A stretch of 64,000 bases of DNA from Janthinobacterium sp. 344 (GTDB taxonomy: Bacteria > Pseudomonadota > Gammaproteobacteria > Burkholderiales > Burkholderiaceae_D): assembly GCF_900112025.1 (NCBI RefSeq), contig NZ_FOKL01000003.1, forward strand, positions 186,001-250,000, in the 5' to 3' direction. Of the stretch, positions 34,144 to 44,305 are shown one piece after another. Numbering within the stretch: position 1 is the stretch's first letter; the number at the start of each line of letters is the position of its first letter. A program made the position numbers and the translations under genes. The notes under the pieces are model-generated. The model did not search any database, was not told where the DNA came from, and saw nothing but the letters and a program-made list of their open reading frames with translations.

Positions 34144-34500
34144 ATGACTTCGAACAGCAACGACCGAAGCGGCAGCCAGTCGGACAAAAAGCAGTCGCAG
34201 CAATCGGGCAGCCAGCAGTCGGACAAGCAGTCGGGCAGCCGCCAATCGTCGGGCGGCACGCAGGGCGGCACGCATGAGCAGCATGTGGAAGCGGGCCGCC
34301 AAAGCCACAAGAATGACGCCGACAAGCAGTCTGGCTCGCAACAATCGGGCCAATCGGGTTCGCAGCAGTCCGGCCAGCAATCGGGTCAGGGCCGCGGCGG
34401 CAGCGAACAATCGGGCGCCGGCTCCGGTTCGCGCGGCGGCACGCATGAGCAGCACGTGGAAGCGGGTCGCCAAAGCCACAAGAACGACGACAAATCCTGA
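34144..34500 (+). CDS. Ser/Gln/Gly-rich hydrophilic repeat protein
   Basis: A 118-residue protein almost entirely of Ser, Gln, Gly, Lys and Asp, with SGSQQS-type repeats. A longer unit, GGTHEQHVEAGRQSHKND, occurs twice (about residues 43-60 and 96-113) and resembles the KGG/con-10-type stress proteins and hydrophilins. The gene is probably expressed: AGGGG lies eight bases before the ATG at 34144 (an ATG six bases earlier is too close to it). It is likely intrinsically disordered. A role in desiccation or stress tolerance is a guess. Confidence 0.65.
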   Translation: MTSNSNDRSGSQSDKKQSQQSGSQQSDKQSGSRQSSGGTQGGTHEQHVEAGRQSHKNDADKQSGSQQSGQSGSQQSGQQSGQGRGGSEQSGAGSGSRGGTHEQHVEAGRQSHKNDDKS

Positions 34501-34532
34501 CAGCGCCAGCCCGCCACGCCCGTGACAGCGAC

Positions 34533-35348
34533 ATGGCCGCCATGACCATGCTGGCCATCCTGCCGTGTTTGCTTCTTGCCGCCTGCGGCGCCAACAACAC
34601 GGCATCGAACGTGGACGCTCCCGGCACACCGGCCGGGACGTCCACGCGCGCGCTGGAAGCGGGCGCGCAGGCATGGCAAGCCAGGCCGCCCATCGGGGCG
34701 CTGAACGCCTATCTGGATGGCTTTCATTTCTACAATGGCAACATGCGTGGCCAGATGGAAGCGCACCACTATTGCGCCATCCTCAATGAGGAACTGATCC
34801 AGTGCGTGATCTACGACGGCAATGTCCAGGATGCCAAGCTGATGGGGGTGGAATACATCGTCAGCGCCAGGCTGTACCAAGGCTTGCCGGCGGCGGAAAA
34901 GGCCCTGTGGCACAGTCACGTGCATGAAGTCACATCGGGCCAGCTGATCGCGCCCGGCCTCCCCGCCGTGGCGGAAAAGGCGCTGATGCAACAACTCATC
35001 GCCACCTATGGCAAGACTTGGCATACCTGGCATACGGACCTGCACAAGACCTTGCCCCTGGGCGTGCCGCAGCTGATGATGGGTTTTACGGCCGACGGCC
35101 AGGCCGATGCCGCCATGCTCGCGGCGCGCGACCGCCGGTTTCACATCGATTCCGCCGACAAGCGCCGCCAGCGGGCAGACATCCGCGCGCCCGCCATTCT
35201 TCCTGGCGCCGATGCCTGGCAGCACGGCAACGTACTCCAGCTGGCCGACCCCGCTGGCACGGCGCATGGCGCGCCTGCGCACGACGCGGCGCCCCTGCCG
35301 AAGGGGCCGTTTCGCGGCCCGCCCGCCAGGCGGCCACTGTCCCGTTGA
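34533..35348 (+). CDS. OBAP-family (DUF1264) lipoprotein
   Basis: A 271-residue protein with a lipoprotein signal (LPCLLLAAC; lipidated Cys about residue 18). The body matches the OBAP/DUF1264 family, known from plant oil-body proteins and widespread in bacteria: LDGFHFYNGNMRGQMEAHHYC, LMGVEYIVSARLYQGLPAAEKALWHSHVHEV and TWHTWHTDLHKTLPLGVPQLMMGF with many conserved His. Bacterial function is unknown. The last 45 residues are Pro/Ala/Arg-rich and unconserved. An ATG nine bases downstream is an alternative start. Confidence 0.82.
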   Translation: MAAMTMLAILPCLLLAACGANNTASNVDAPGTPAGTSTRALEAGAQAWQARPPIGALNAYLDGFHFYNGNMRGQMEAHHYCAILNEELIQCVIYDGNVQDAKLMGVEYIVSARLYQGLPAAEKALWHSHVHEVTSGQLIAPGLPAVAEKALMQQLIATYGKTWHTWHTDLHKTLPLGVPQLMMGFTADGQADAAMLAARDRRFHIDSADKRRQRADIRAPAILPGADAWQHGNVLQLADPAGTAHGAPAHDAAPLPKGPFRGPPARRPLSR

Positions 35349-35380
35349 TCGGATCGGCATTCTGGGCGATAATACCGCCC

Positions 35381-35629
35381 ATGAACGATACCACCACCTT
35401 ACCCCCATTGCCCGATCGCCTGTCGATCGACCCGAGCAGCCCTTACCACGTTGCAGCCGTGTTCGAAAACGACGTCGGCATCCGCTTCAACGACAAGGAA
35501 CGCCTTGACGTGGAAGAATATTGCATCAGCGAACGCTGGATCAAGGTCGCTTCCACCAAGTCGCTGGACCGCCGCGGCCGTCCCTTGCAAATCAAATTGA
35601 AAGGCAAGGTCGAAGCGTTCTACCGCTAA
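35381..35629 (+). CDS. DUF3297 family protein
   Basis: An 82-residue soluble protein matching DUF3297: LPPLPDRLSIDPSSPYHVAAVFENDVGIRFN, VEEYCISERWIKV and the C-terminal GRPLQIKLKGKVEAFYR. These small proteins are common in proteobacteria with no assigned function. A GATAAT-like -10 lies just before the ATG and a strong terminator follows, so it is probably a single-gene unit. Confidence 0.85.
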   Translation: MNDTTTLPPLPDRLSIDPSSPYHVAAVFENDVGIRFNDKERLDVEEYCISERWIKVASTKSLDRRGRPLQIKLKGKVEAFYR

Positions 35630-35640
35630 GACGTGCCGCT

Positions 35641-35675
35641 CCGGCCAGGCGCCCCGCGCCCTGGCCGGCGTTTTT
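35641..35675 (+). terminator. Rho-independent terminator after DUF3297
   Basis: CCGGCCAGG (35641-35649) pairs with CCTGGCCGG (35660-35668), then CG and five T (35671-35675). It separates the DUF3297 gene from the sialic acid island. Confidence 0.85.
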
Positions 35676-35790
35676 CCGCTCCGCCATCCGCCTTGCCTCG
35701 CGCTGTTCCTGCACCTTTTCCCCGCTGCCACCCGCGCCGTTTTCACCTCGCTGCAACTTTTTCGCCACTTTTTTCATTTAGCCAAACAAG

Positions 35791-35809
35791 TTGTTTGACA
35801 TCTGATATC
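35791..35809 (+). promoter_or_regulatory. Predicted NanR operator/promoter, copy 1
   Basis: TTGTTTGACATCTGATATC, identical at 17 of 19 positions to a site before the porin gene. A perfect -35 TTGACA (35795-35800) lies 17 bases from CAATAC (35818-35823). The GATATC palindrome sits in the spacer, where a bound repressor would block polymerase. It would control nanM-1 and the downstream nan/transport genes. Binding by the NanR encoded at 37004 is inferred. Confidence 0.6.
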
Positions 35810-35879
35810 TTACTCTGCAATACTTGCTTCATCGGTTCAGTCATTCGGAACCGCAACAGCCCAGCCGAGAACATTCACG

Positions 35880-36989
35880 ATGCTACCGCCAGACGCCACA
35901 ACGATGACCGCGCAGTTCGACACCAGCTGGCCCGCCTTCCCCGTGCCCCTGCGCGAGGCGGCCGGCGCCGCGCTCGGCGGCCAGCTGTATGCGGGCCTGG
36001 GCAGCGCCGGAACGGCCTGGTACCGCCTCGATACGGCGCACCGTGCCGCCGGCTGGCAGCGCATGGCGGACTTTCCCGGCACGGCGCCCGCTGGCGCGGC
36101 TTGCGCCGCCAGCGGCCCATACCTCTTTCTCTTTGGCGGCGCCATCACGCCCGCCGGCCACGGGGCCTGCCAGTCCGGCGCCGTCTGGCGCTACGACAGC
36201 GTGGCCAACAGCTGGCGGCAGCTGGACCTGCCATTGCCGCTGGGGCTGCTCGGCGCCTCGGCCCTGGCGCAAGCGGACGGCAGCATCGTGCTGTTCGGCG
36301 GCTACCACCGCGCCCAGTTCGACGACTTTTGCCAGGCCCATGCGGCCGCCAGCGAGGCCGAACGGCCACAGTTGCTGCGCGCCTACATGGCCCGCCCCGT
36401 CGCCGCGTTCGAATGGAACCGCCACCAGTGGCGCTTCGACCCGCGCCAGGGCACCCTGCACGATGAAGGCGCGCTGCCGTTTGCCGGCACCTGCGGCGCC
36501 GTCGCCATCGACGCCAACGGCGCGGCCATCCTTGCCAGCGGCGAAATCAAGCCGGGCCTGCGCACGCCGCTGGCCTGGCATGCGCGCCGCGATGGCAGCG
36601 GCTGGGACCGGCACGCCTTGCCGGACACCGCAGCCGGCGTGCCGCAGGAAGGCGTGGCGGCCGCGTTTGGCGGCCGGTGCGGCGGCATTCCCGTGATCGC
36701 CGGCGGCACGCATTTCATCGGCGCCAGCGCCAATTATGCGCAAGAACAATGGCACGCCCATGCGGGCCTGGCCAAGACCTGGCGCCGCGAACTATACGGC
36801 TTTGACGGCCGCCAGTGGCGCGGCCTGGGCCTGCTGCCGGCGCCGCGCGCGCATGGCCTGTCCTTCCAGGTGGGCAACAGCCTGCTGCTGGTGGGCGGCG
36901 ATACGGATGCCGGTGCTGCCATCCTGGAAACCTTGGCAATAACGTTATCGAACGGCCCCGGCCGTGATACCGTGTCGTACCCTGCTTAA
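35880..36989 (+). CDS. nanM: N-acetylneuraminate epimerase (mutarotase), cytosolic-type copy
   Basis: A 369-residue six-bladed Kelch-like beta-propeller of the NanM family, which converts alpha- to beta-sialic acid. Features: GGQLYAGLGSAGTAWYRLD, FLFGGAITP, VLFGGYHRAQFDDF, ASGEIKPGLRTPL and the C-terminal LLLVGGDTDAGAA. Unlike E. coli NanM and the second copy in this window, no signal peptide is visible, so it would act in the cytoplasm. The start lacks a good ribosome site; ATG 35904 is an alternative. It opens the nan transcription unit behind the predicted operator. Confidence 0.85.
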   Translation: MLPPDATTMTAQFDTSWPAFPVPLREAAGAALGGQLYAGLGSAGTAWYRLDTAHRAAGWQRMADFPGTAPAGAACAASGPYLFLFGGAITPAGHGACQSGAVWRYDSVANSWRQLDLPLPLGLLGASALAQADGSIVLFGGYHRAQFDDFCQAHAAASEAERPQLLRAYMARPVAAFEWNRHQWRFDPRQGTLHDEGALPFAGTCGAVAIDANGAAILASGEIKPGLRTPLAWHARRDGSGWDRHALPDTAAGVPQEGVAAAFGGRCGGIPVIAGGTHFIGASANYAQEQWHAHAGLAKTWRRELYGFDGRQWRGLGLLPAPRAHGLSFQVGNSLLLVGGDTDAGAAILETLAITLSNGPGRDTVSYPA

Positions 36990-37003
36990 TTAGTGAGAAA
37001 ACA

Positions 37004-37696
37004 ATGGTCACAAAGATACCGGCTTACCGCCACGCGCAAGTGAAAATCAAGGAATTCATCGAGCAGAACAACCTGAAGGCGAACGACGCCCTGCCGCCCG
37101 AGGCGCGCATGGCCGAGGAGCTCAACATGAGCCGCCCCAGCCTGCGCGAAGCCGTCAAGGCGCTCGAATCGCTGGGCGTGATCGAATCGCGCCATGGCGA
37201 GGGCATCTTCGTCAAGGCGTTTTCCTTCGATTCCATCCTCGACAACCTGCCCTATTCCATGGTCGCCAACGACGACCAGATCACGGACTTGCTGTACGTG
37301 CGCACCTACCTGGAAATCGGCGCGATTCCCTCGGTGGTGAAGAACATCACGCCGAAGAACATCGCCGTGCTGCGCGAGCTGGCCGACAGCATGCTGGAAA
37401 AGGCGCTGCGGCAGGAAACCTTCCCCGCCGAAGACCGCGCCTTCCATGCGGAAATGTACTCGTGCCTGAACAACCGTTTCCTGCTGGCCTTGATCGACCT
37501 GTTCTGGAACGTCTTCAATAACATGCACAAGGCCTCCACCGCCGCCCAGCTCGACCCATGGGCCATGGAAGCGACGGCGCGCGACCATATCGCCATCGTG
37601 GAAATGCTGGAAAACAAGGATGAGGCCGGCCTGATGCGGGCATACACCGAGCATTTCGATTCCATCTTCAAGCGTTATCCGAAAGACACCGCCTAG
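37004..37696 (+). CDS. nanR: GntR/FadR-type regulator, probable NanR
   Basis: A 230-residue GntR-family protein of the FadR subfamily. The N-terminal winged helix (LPPEARMAEELNMSRPSLREAVKALESLGVIESRHGEGIFV) is followed by an all-helical FCD ligand domain with the metal-binding pattern D/H residues in FHAEMYS and RDHIAIVEML, AYTEHFDSIF. It lies between nanM and the transporter genes, so sialic acid or a breakdown product is the probable effector. It is expected to act on the 19-bp sites at 35791 and 45999. Confidence 0.8.
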   Translation: MVTKIPAYRHAQVKIKEFIEQNNLKANDALPPEARMAEELNMSRPSLREAVKALESLGVIESRHGEGIFVKAFSFDSILDNLPYSMVANDDQITDLLYVRTYLEIGAIPSVVKNITPKNIAVLRELADSMLEKALRQETFPAEDRAFHAEMYSCLNNRFLLALIDLFWNVFNNMHKASTAAQLDPWAMEATARDHIAIVEMLENKDEAGLMRAYTEHFDSIFKRYPKDTA

Positions 37697-37750
37697 TCTG
37701 CAACACGCGGCGTCACCTTTTTTTGTTCATCACATAGAGGTTAGAAATCC

Positions 37751-39316
37751 ATGTTTGCGTCCCGTCCCTGCGTCAAGTTTCTGCTCCCCGCGGCCTTCGC
37801 CGCCTTCACCTGCCTGTCGGGCGCCGTCCAGGCGGCCGACCAGGTCTTCGTCGGCGCCTTCGACGTGGGTCCGTCCGGCAATGCGCAGAAATTCAATCCG
37901 CTGACGGCGGCCGCAGGCTTCAGTTTCTACAACAAGTATTTCTCGACTCTCACCCTGTACGACGTCAGCCTGCAAAAGATCTCGGGCGACCTGGCCGAGG
38001 GCTGGACCTATGCCAAGGATGGCAAGACGCTCACCTTGAAGCTGCGCAAGGACGTCAAATGGCACGACGGCAAGCCGTTCACGGCGGCCGACGTCAAGTT
38101 CACCCTGGAACTGATCCGCAGCCCCGAGCTGGCCAGCGTGTTTGCGCCGCGCCTGGCCGACGTCAGCGCCGTCAAGACGCCGGACGCGCACACCGTCGTC
38201 ATCGAACTGGCGCGCCCCGACGTGACCCTGCCCGACGCCTTCACCAGCATCATGATCGTGCCCCGGCATCTGCTGATGAGCGTGCCCGTCACGGAATTGC
38301 GCAACGCGCCCTGGTGGAAGACGCCCGTGGGCACGGGGCCGTTCAAATGGAGCAAATACCTGCCCGACCAGTACGTGGAACTGGTCGCCAACCCGGACTA
38401 TTACCGCGGCAAGCCGAAACTGGACAAACTGATCAACCGCTACTTCAAGGATGCCAGCGCGGCCGCCCTGGCCCTGGCCTCGAATGAAATCCAGTTCACC
38501 TACCTGACGATGGACCAGGTCAAGGAAAACCAGGCCAGCAAGGCCTTCAATGTGATCTCCGGCCCGTCGCACGTGCTCAACTACCTGGGCGTGAACCACA
38601 CGGACCCGCGCTTCCAGGACGTGCGCGTGCGCCAGGCCATCCTGTACGCGATCGACCGTCCCGCCATCGTCAAGAGCATCTACAACAACAGCGCCACCCT
38701 CGCCAACTGCGCGCTGACCCTGCCGAAATTCCAGCCCGCCAAGCTGGACAAGTATGAAACCAATGTCGCCAAGGCGAAGACCCTGCTGGCGGCCGCCAAC
38801 TGGGAACAGCTGAGCAAGGGCCAGCCCGTCGAATTGCTGACCTATTACAACGACCAGGTGTCGAAGGACGTCATCGCCAGCCTGCAGTCGATGCTGGCGC
38901 AGGTGGGCGTCAACCTCAAGCCGCGCTTCGTCGACAGCCCCACTTACGGCCAGCTGGTCGATGCCAACCGCTTCAGCATGGTCTTTGCCGGCGGCGGCGT
39001 GGGCCCCGACCCCAGCGCCCTGACGCCGATGCTGCACTCGTCGTATGCGCCGCCGAAGGGCGTGAACCGCATGCGCGTCAAGCTGCCGCAGCTCGACGCC
39101 CTGCTCGACGCGGGCCAGCTGGAAACGGACGATGCCAAGCGCACGGCCCTGTACCGCGACGCCTGCGGCATCACGAATGCGCAACTGCCCTGGATACCCC
39201 TGTGGAGCGCCAACCGCTTCGGCGGCTTCGGCAAGAATGTCGAGAACATGATCTGGACCCCGGCTCCCGCAGGCGGACGCTACCAGGACAAGCCGGAGCA
39301 GTGGCAGCTGCGCTAG
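37751..39316 (+). CDS. ABC transporter solute-binding protein (family 5), probable sialic acid binding
   Basis: A 521-residue periplasmic protein with signal peptide (to about VQAADQ). It belongs to the family 5 (DppA/OppA) binding proteins: LAEGWTYAKDGKTLTLKLRKDVKWHDG and FTAADVKFTLELI are the SBP_bac_5 hallmarks. Sialic acid importers of the Sat type (Haemophilus ducreyi SatABCD) use this protein class instead of a sugar-type binder. Linkage to nanR, nanA, nanE, nanK supports the same here. Specificity cannot be read from sequence alone. Confidence 0.8.
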   Translation: MFASRPCVKFLLPAAFAAFTCLSGAVQAADQVFVGAFDVGPSGNAQKFNPLTAAAGFSFYNKYFSTLTLYDVSLQKISGDLAEGWTYAKDGKTLTLKLRKDVKWHDGKPFTAADVKFTLELIRSPELASVFAPRLADVSAVKTPDAHTVVIELARPDVTLPDAFTSIMIVPRHLLMSVPVTELRNAPWWKTPVGTGPFKWSKYLPDQYVELVANPDYYRGKPKLDKLINRYFKDASAAALALASNEIQFTYLTMDQVKENQASKAFNVISGPSHVLNYLGVNHTDPRFQDVRVRQAILYAIDRPAIVKSIYNNSATLANCALTLPKFQPAKLDKYETNVAKAKTLLAAANWEQLSKGQPVELLTYYNDQVSKDVIASLQSMLAQVGVNLKPRFVDSPTYGQLVDANRFSMVFAGGGVGPDPSALTPMLHSSYAPPKGVNRMRVKLPQLDALLDAGQLETDDAKRTALYRDACGITNAQLPWIPLWSANRFGGFGKNVENMIWTPAPAGGRYQDKPEQWQLR

Positions 39317-39420
39317 GCGCCAGCCCACCCTCACCGTCACACGTCATCCCGTTGGCGGGCCACGGCCCGCCGGTTTTTGCATAGCTGAGAAGGCAGGGGG
39401 CCATGCCGCCTGGAAGAAAC

Positions 39421-40374
39421 ATGTTCAAGTACCTCGTGAATCGCCTGCTGGTCAACATCCCCACCCTGCTGGCCATTCTGGCCACCGTCTTCGTGCTGGT
39501 CAACATGGCGCCGGGCGACCCCGTCGACGCCTTCGTGCCGCCCAGCCAGGCCTTGACGGACGTGCAGAAGGAACAACTGCGCCATAGCCTGGGCCTGGAC
39601 CGTTCCGTGCCCGTGCGCTTCGTGCTGTGGCTCAAGCAGACAGCCAGCGGCGACCTGGGCTACCGCTACAAGGACGGCGCCCGCGTGATCGATGAAATCG
39701 CCAGCCGGGTGGCGCCCACCCTGCTGCTGGCCCTGTCCGGGCTGGCGCTCGGCTCGGTGCTGGGCATCGTGCTGGGCGTGGTCTCGGCGCGCCGCGCGAA
39801 TGGCAAGCTGGACCACGTGCTGTCGCTGTTCGCCTATGTCGCCATCAGCAGCCCCGCCTTTTTAGTCGGCATCGTCGGCATGTATGTGTTTTCGCTGCAA
39901 CTGGGCTGGTTTCCCAGCGGCGGCTACAGTACGCCGGGCAACGAGAGCATGGGCGATATTGCATACCACCTGGCCCTGCCCGCCGCCGTGCTGTCGGTGC
40001 AGTTCATCGCCATCACCATGCGCTACACGCGGGCCGGCCTGCTCGACACCCTGAACCAGGATTACATCCGCACGGCCATCGCCAAGGGCGTCGGCCCGAA
40101 CCGCGTGATGCTGCGCCATGCGCTGCCCAATACCTTGGTGCCCATCGTCACCGTCATCGGCGCCAGCTTTGGCGGCCTGATCGGCGGCGCCGTGTTTGTC
40201 GAGACGGTGTTTTCCTGGCCCGGCATGGGCATGCTGTTCCTCGACGCCATCGAGAGCCGCGACTATCCGCTGATCATGGGCATCGCCCTGTTCGTCTCGC
40301 TGGCCATTCTCGCCGTCAACATGCTGACCGATCTCGTGTATTCCTGGATCGACCCGCGCATCACCCTGAAGTAG
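39421..40374 (+). CDS. ABC transporter permease 1 (DppB-like)
   Basis: A 317-residue inner-membrane permease with six helices. Family signatures: N-terminal YLVNRLLVNIPTLLAI, MAPGDPVDAF, the EAA-like loop YIRTAIAKGVGPNRVMLRHALPNTLVP and the C-terminal FVETVFSWPGMG. It pairs with the next permease in the peptide-type sialic acid importer. The ATG at 39421 is preferred over one 18 bases earlier because of GGAAGAAAC just before it. Confidence 0.87.
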   Translation: MFKYLVNRLLVNIPTLLAILATVFVLVNMAPGDPVDAFVPPSQALTDVQKEQLRHSLGLDRSVPVRFVLWLKQTASGDLGYRYKDGARVIDEIASRVAPTLLLALSGLALGSVLGIVLGVVSARRANGKLDHVLSLFAYVAISSPAFLVGIVGMYVFSLQLGWFPSGGYSTPGNESMGDIAYHLALPAAVLSVQFIAITMRYTRAGLLDTLNQDYIRTAIAKGVGPNRVMLRHALPNTLVPIVTVIGASFGGLIGGAVFVETVFSWPGMGMLFLDAIESRDYPLIMGIALFVSLAILAVNMLTDLVYSWIDPRITLK

Positions 40375-40486
40375 CCGCACAGCACATTTGACAGGCAATG
40401 CCCCCTGGCGACAGGCGGGGCCGGGACCCGTGCGTCCCGCCGCGCCAGGAAAGTTTCAAAAACACGATACAACCAAGAGGATATTT

Positions 40487-41344
40487 ATGACGCAAGCTCC
40501 CCTCCCGCCCTCGCGCTGGCAGCAATTTCGCTCTAGCAAGGTGGCCTTCGCCGGCCTGTGCCTGTTCGTGCTGATCGCCGTGCTGTGCGCCGCCTCCGGT
40601 CTGCTGTTTTCCTACGACCCGAACGCCATCGACCTGGGCGCCGCCCTGCAGCCGCCATCGCGCCAGCACTGGCTGGGCACGGACCAGACGGGGCGCGACA
40701 TGCTGGCCCGCACCCTGGCGGCCGGGCGCATCTCGCTGGCCGTGGGCGTGTCCAGCGTGGCGCTGGCCCTCGTCATCGGCACCTTGCTGGGCGCCATCGC
40801 CGGCTACTTCGGCGGCTGGATCGACAATCTCACCATGCGCTTCGTCGACATGGTGATGACCTTTCCGCCCGTCATCGTGCTGATGACCCTGGCCGCCGTG
40901 CTCGGCTCCGGCACGGGCAAGACGGTGATCGTCATCGGCTTGCTGTCGTGGCCGCTGGCCTGCCGCCTGGTGCGGGCCCGCATCATGAGCATCCGCGAGA
41001 TGGAATTCGTCGCCGCCGCGCGCACCCTGGGCGCCGGCCATACCTACCTGATTTTCAAGCACTGCCTGCCCAACACGATCGATGTGCTGGCGGTGTTCGC
41101 TTCCCTTGGTTTCGTCTCGGCCATCATGGCCGAAGCGGGACTGAGTTTTCTCGGCCTGGGCGTGCAATTGCCGGACGCCAGCTGGGGCAGCCTGATCAGT
41201 ATTGCGCGGGAGGCCTCGGTCCTCAAGCAATACCCGTGGATCTGGCTCCCTTCTGGCGTGCTGATCGTTGTCACCGCCCTGGCCGCCAACTTTATCGGCG
41301 ATGGCTTGCGCCAGGCCTTTGACCCTAAACATAGCAAGGAATAA
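40487..41344 (+). CDS. ABC transporter permease 2 (DppC-like)
   Basis: A 285-residue permease with the DppC/OppC layout: WLGTDQTGRDMLARTLAAGRISLAVGV after the first helix, the EAA loop FVAAARTLGAGHTYLIFKHCLPNTIDVL and LSFLGLGVQLPDASWGSLI near the end. AAGAGGA is nine bases upstream of the ATG. Partner of the DppB-like permease and of the two ATPases encoded beyond nanA. Confidence 0.87.
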   Translation: MTQAPLPPSRWQQFRSSKVAFAGLCLFVLIAVLCAASGLLFSYDPNAIDLGAALQPPSRQHWLGTDQTGRDMLARTLAAGRISLAVGVSSVALALVIGTLLGAIAGYFGGWIDNLTMRFVDMVMTFPPVIVLMTLAAVLGSGTGKTVIVIGLLSWPLACRLVRARIMSIREMEFVAAARTLGAGHTYLIFKHCLPNTIDVLAVFASLGFVSAIMAEAGLSFLGLGVQLPDASWGSLISIAREASVLKQYPWIWLPSGVLIVVTALAANFIGDGLRQAFDPKHSKE

Positions 41345-41346
41345 TC

Positions 41347-42267
41347 ATGTCAGCACTGAAATTACACGGCATCATCCCTCCCGTCGTCACGCCGCTGGAC
41401 CAGCACGGCAAGATCGACGAAGCGTCGCTGCGGCGCGTGATCCGCCACCTGATCGATGGCGGCGTGCACGGCCTGTTCCTGATGGGTTCGACGAGCGAAG
41501 TGATTTTCCTCAACGGCGCCCAGCGCGCCGAAGCCATCCGCATCGCCGTCGATGAAGCGGCCGGCGCCGTGCCCCTGGTGGCCGGCGTGATCGACCCGAC
41601 CACCGAGCGCTGCATCGAACACGCGAAGCAGGCCAAGGAACTGGGCGTGCAGGGCCTGGTCGTGACGGCGCCGTTCTATACGCGCACCAGCCCGGCCGAA
41701 ACCATCGACCATTTCCGCTACATCCAGCAAGCCGTCGACCTGCCCATCATCGCCTACGACATTCCCGTCTGCGTGCACAGCAAGCTGAGCCGCGAGACCC
41801 TGCGCGCCATGTACGACGAAGGCCTGATCTGCGCCGTCAAGGACAGCAGCGGCGACGACGGCAACATGCGCATGCTGATGCGCGACTTCGCCGACGCGCC
41901 CGATTTCGCCATCCTCACGGGGTCCGAAACGACGGTCGACTACGCCCTGCTGGGCGGCGCCCACGGCTGCGTGCCGGGCCTGGGCAACGTCGATCCGGCC
42001 GGCTATGTGCGCCTGTACGAGCTGGCCCGCGCCGGCGACTGGGAAGGCGCGCGCGCCGAGCAGGAACGCCTGATCGCCCTGTTCGACATCGTCTTCCACG
42101 GCGTGCCCTACACCAGCCCGAACGCCTCGGGCGTGGGCGGCTTCAAGACGGCCATGCAGCTGATGGGCATCATCGACAACCGTTTGATGAGCAAGCCGAA
42201 CCGCCTGCTGCCGGATGCCGCCGTCGAGCGCGTGCGCACCATCGTGGCCGCCGCCGGCCTGCTGTAA
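41347..42267 (+). CDS. nanA: N-acetylneuraminate lyase (DHDPS superfamily)
   Basis: A 306-residue class I aldolase of the dihydrodipicolinate synthase superfamily. The Schiff-base lysine is K165 in ICAVKDSSGD, with Y137 in AYDIPVCV and the substrate carboxylate loop FLMGSTSEVIFL. In this locus (nanM, nanR, nanE, nanK adjoining) it most likely splits N-acetylneuraminate into pyruvate and N-acetylmannosamine. It resembles the DapA-like branch more than E. coli NanA, so the exact sugar acid is inferred from context. It lies between permease and ATPase genes; AAGGA precedes the ATG. Confidence 0.78.
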   Translation: MSALKLHGIIPPVVTPLDQHGKIDEASLRRVIRHLIDGGVHGLFLMGSTSEVIFLNGAQRAEAIRIAVDEAAGAVPLVAGVIDPTTERCIEHAKQAKELGVQGLVVTAPFYTRTSPAETIDHFRYIQQAVDLPIIAYDIPVCVHSKLSRETLRAMYDEGLICAVKDSSGDDGNMRMLMRDFADAPDFAILTGSETTVDYALLGGAHGCVPGLGNVDPAGYVRLYELARAGDWEGARAEQERLIALFDIVFHGVPYTSPNASGVGGFKTAMQLMGIIDNRLMSKPNRLLPDAAVERVRTIVAAAGLL

Positions 42268-42288
42268 TTCTCAACGCAAGGAGCTGTG

Positions 42289-43285
<997 letters not shown>

Positions 43286-43305
<20 letters not shown>

Positions 43306-44293
43306 AGCTGGTAACGAGATTCTGTCCTTCGAGCACGTGGGCGTGGCGTTCCACAGCCGCGCCGGATTGCTGGGCAAGCGCCAGTCCGTGAAAGCCGTGC
43401 AGGAGGCCAGCTTCGGCCTGCGGCGCGGCGAAGTGCTGGGCATCGTGGGCGAATCGGGCAGCGGCAAGTCGACCCTGGCCAAGCTGGCGATGCAGCTGCT
43501 GCGGCCCGACAGCGGGCAGATCCGCTACGAAGGCCAGCCGCTGGCCAGCTACCGGGGCGAGGCGCTGCGGCGCCTGCGCGGCGAGGTGCAGATGGTGTTC
43601 CAGGACCCGAACGCCAGCCTGAACCCGCGCCTGACCATCGAACAGTGCCTGCGCGAACCGTTTATCTTGCACCGGCGCGGCGACAAGGACGCGCAGCTGG
43701 CCGAGATCACCCGCCTGCTGGACGTGGTGGGCCTGCCCGCCACGGCCCTGCGCCGCTATCCGCATGAACTGTCGGGCGGCCAGAAACAGCGCGTGGTGAT
43801 CGCCCGCGCCCTGGCCCTGAAGCCGAAAGTGCTGATCGCCGACGAAGCCGTCGCCGCGCTGGACGCGTCGGTGAAGGCGCAGATCATCAACCTGCTGCTG
43901 GACTTGCAGCAGCAGTTCGGCCTGTCCATCATTTTCATTTCGCACGACCTGCCCATGGTGCAAGCCATGTGCGACAGGGTGCTGGTGCTGTACCTGGGCC
44001 GGCTGATGGAGGCGGCGCCGCGCGCGGCCATCGCCACGGGCGGCGCGCATCCGTACACGCGGGCACTGTGGAAAAGCTCGCCCGCCGCCGACCCGGCTTG
44101 CCGCATGGCGCCCGAGGACGTGCTGGGCGGGGAAATCCCCAGTCCGCTGGCGCCGCCACCGGGCTGCGTCTTCCACACGCGCTGTCCGCAGGCCCAGCCG
44201 GCCTGCCGGCAGCAGGTGCCGCCCCTGCTCCCTATCGAACACAATCACGACGCCGCCTGCCTGCTGCTGGCGCCGTCCCCTGTCCACGCTTGA
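43286..44293 (+). CDS. ABC transporter ATP-binding protein 2 (DppF-like)
   Basis: A 335-residue ATPase, partner of the preceding one: Walker [11 protein letters not shown]-loop [13 protein letters not shown], signature [15 protein letters not shown], Walker [13 protein letters not shown] and the OppF-type C-terminus with [14 protein letters not shown]. In the Walker B-following loop it reads EAVAALD where EAVSALD is usual. With the two permeases and the family 5 binding protein it completes a five-part importer split by nanA. Confidence 0.88.
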
Positions 44294-44305
44294 ATGAATT
44301 GATCC

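Noticed and set aside
34150-34495. Repeats suggestive of a CRISPR array or tandem repeat region
   Set aside because: Repeat units keep one reading frame, differ in length and encode the Ser/Gln-rich protein; no regular spacers.
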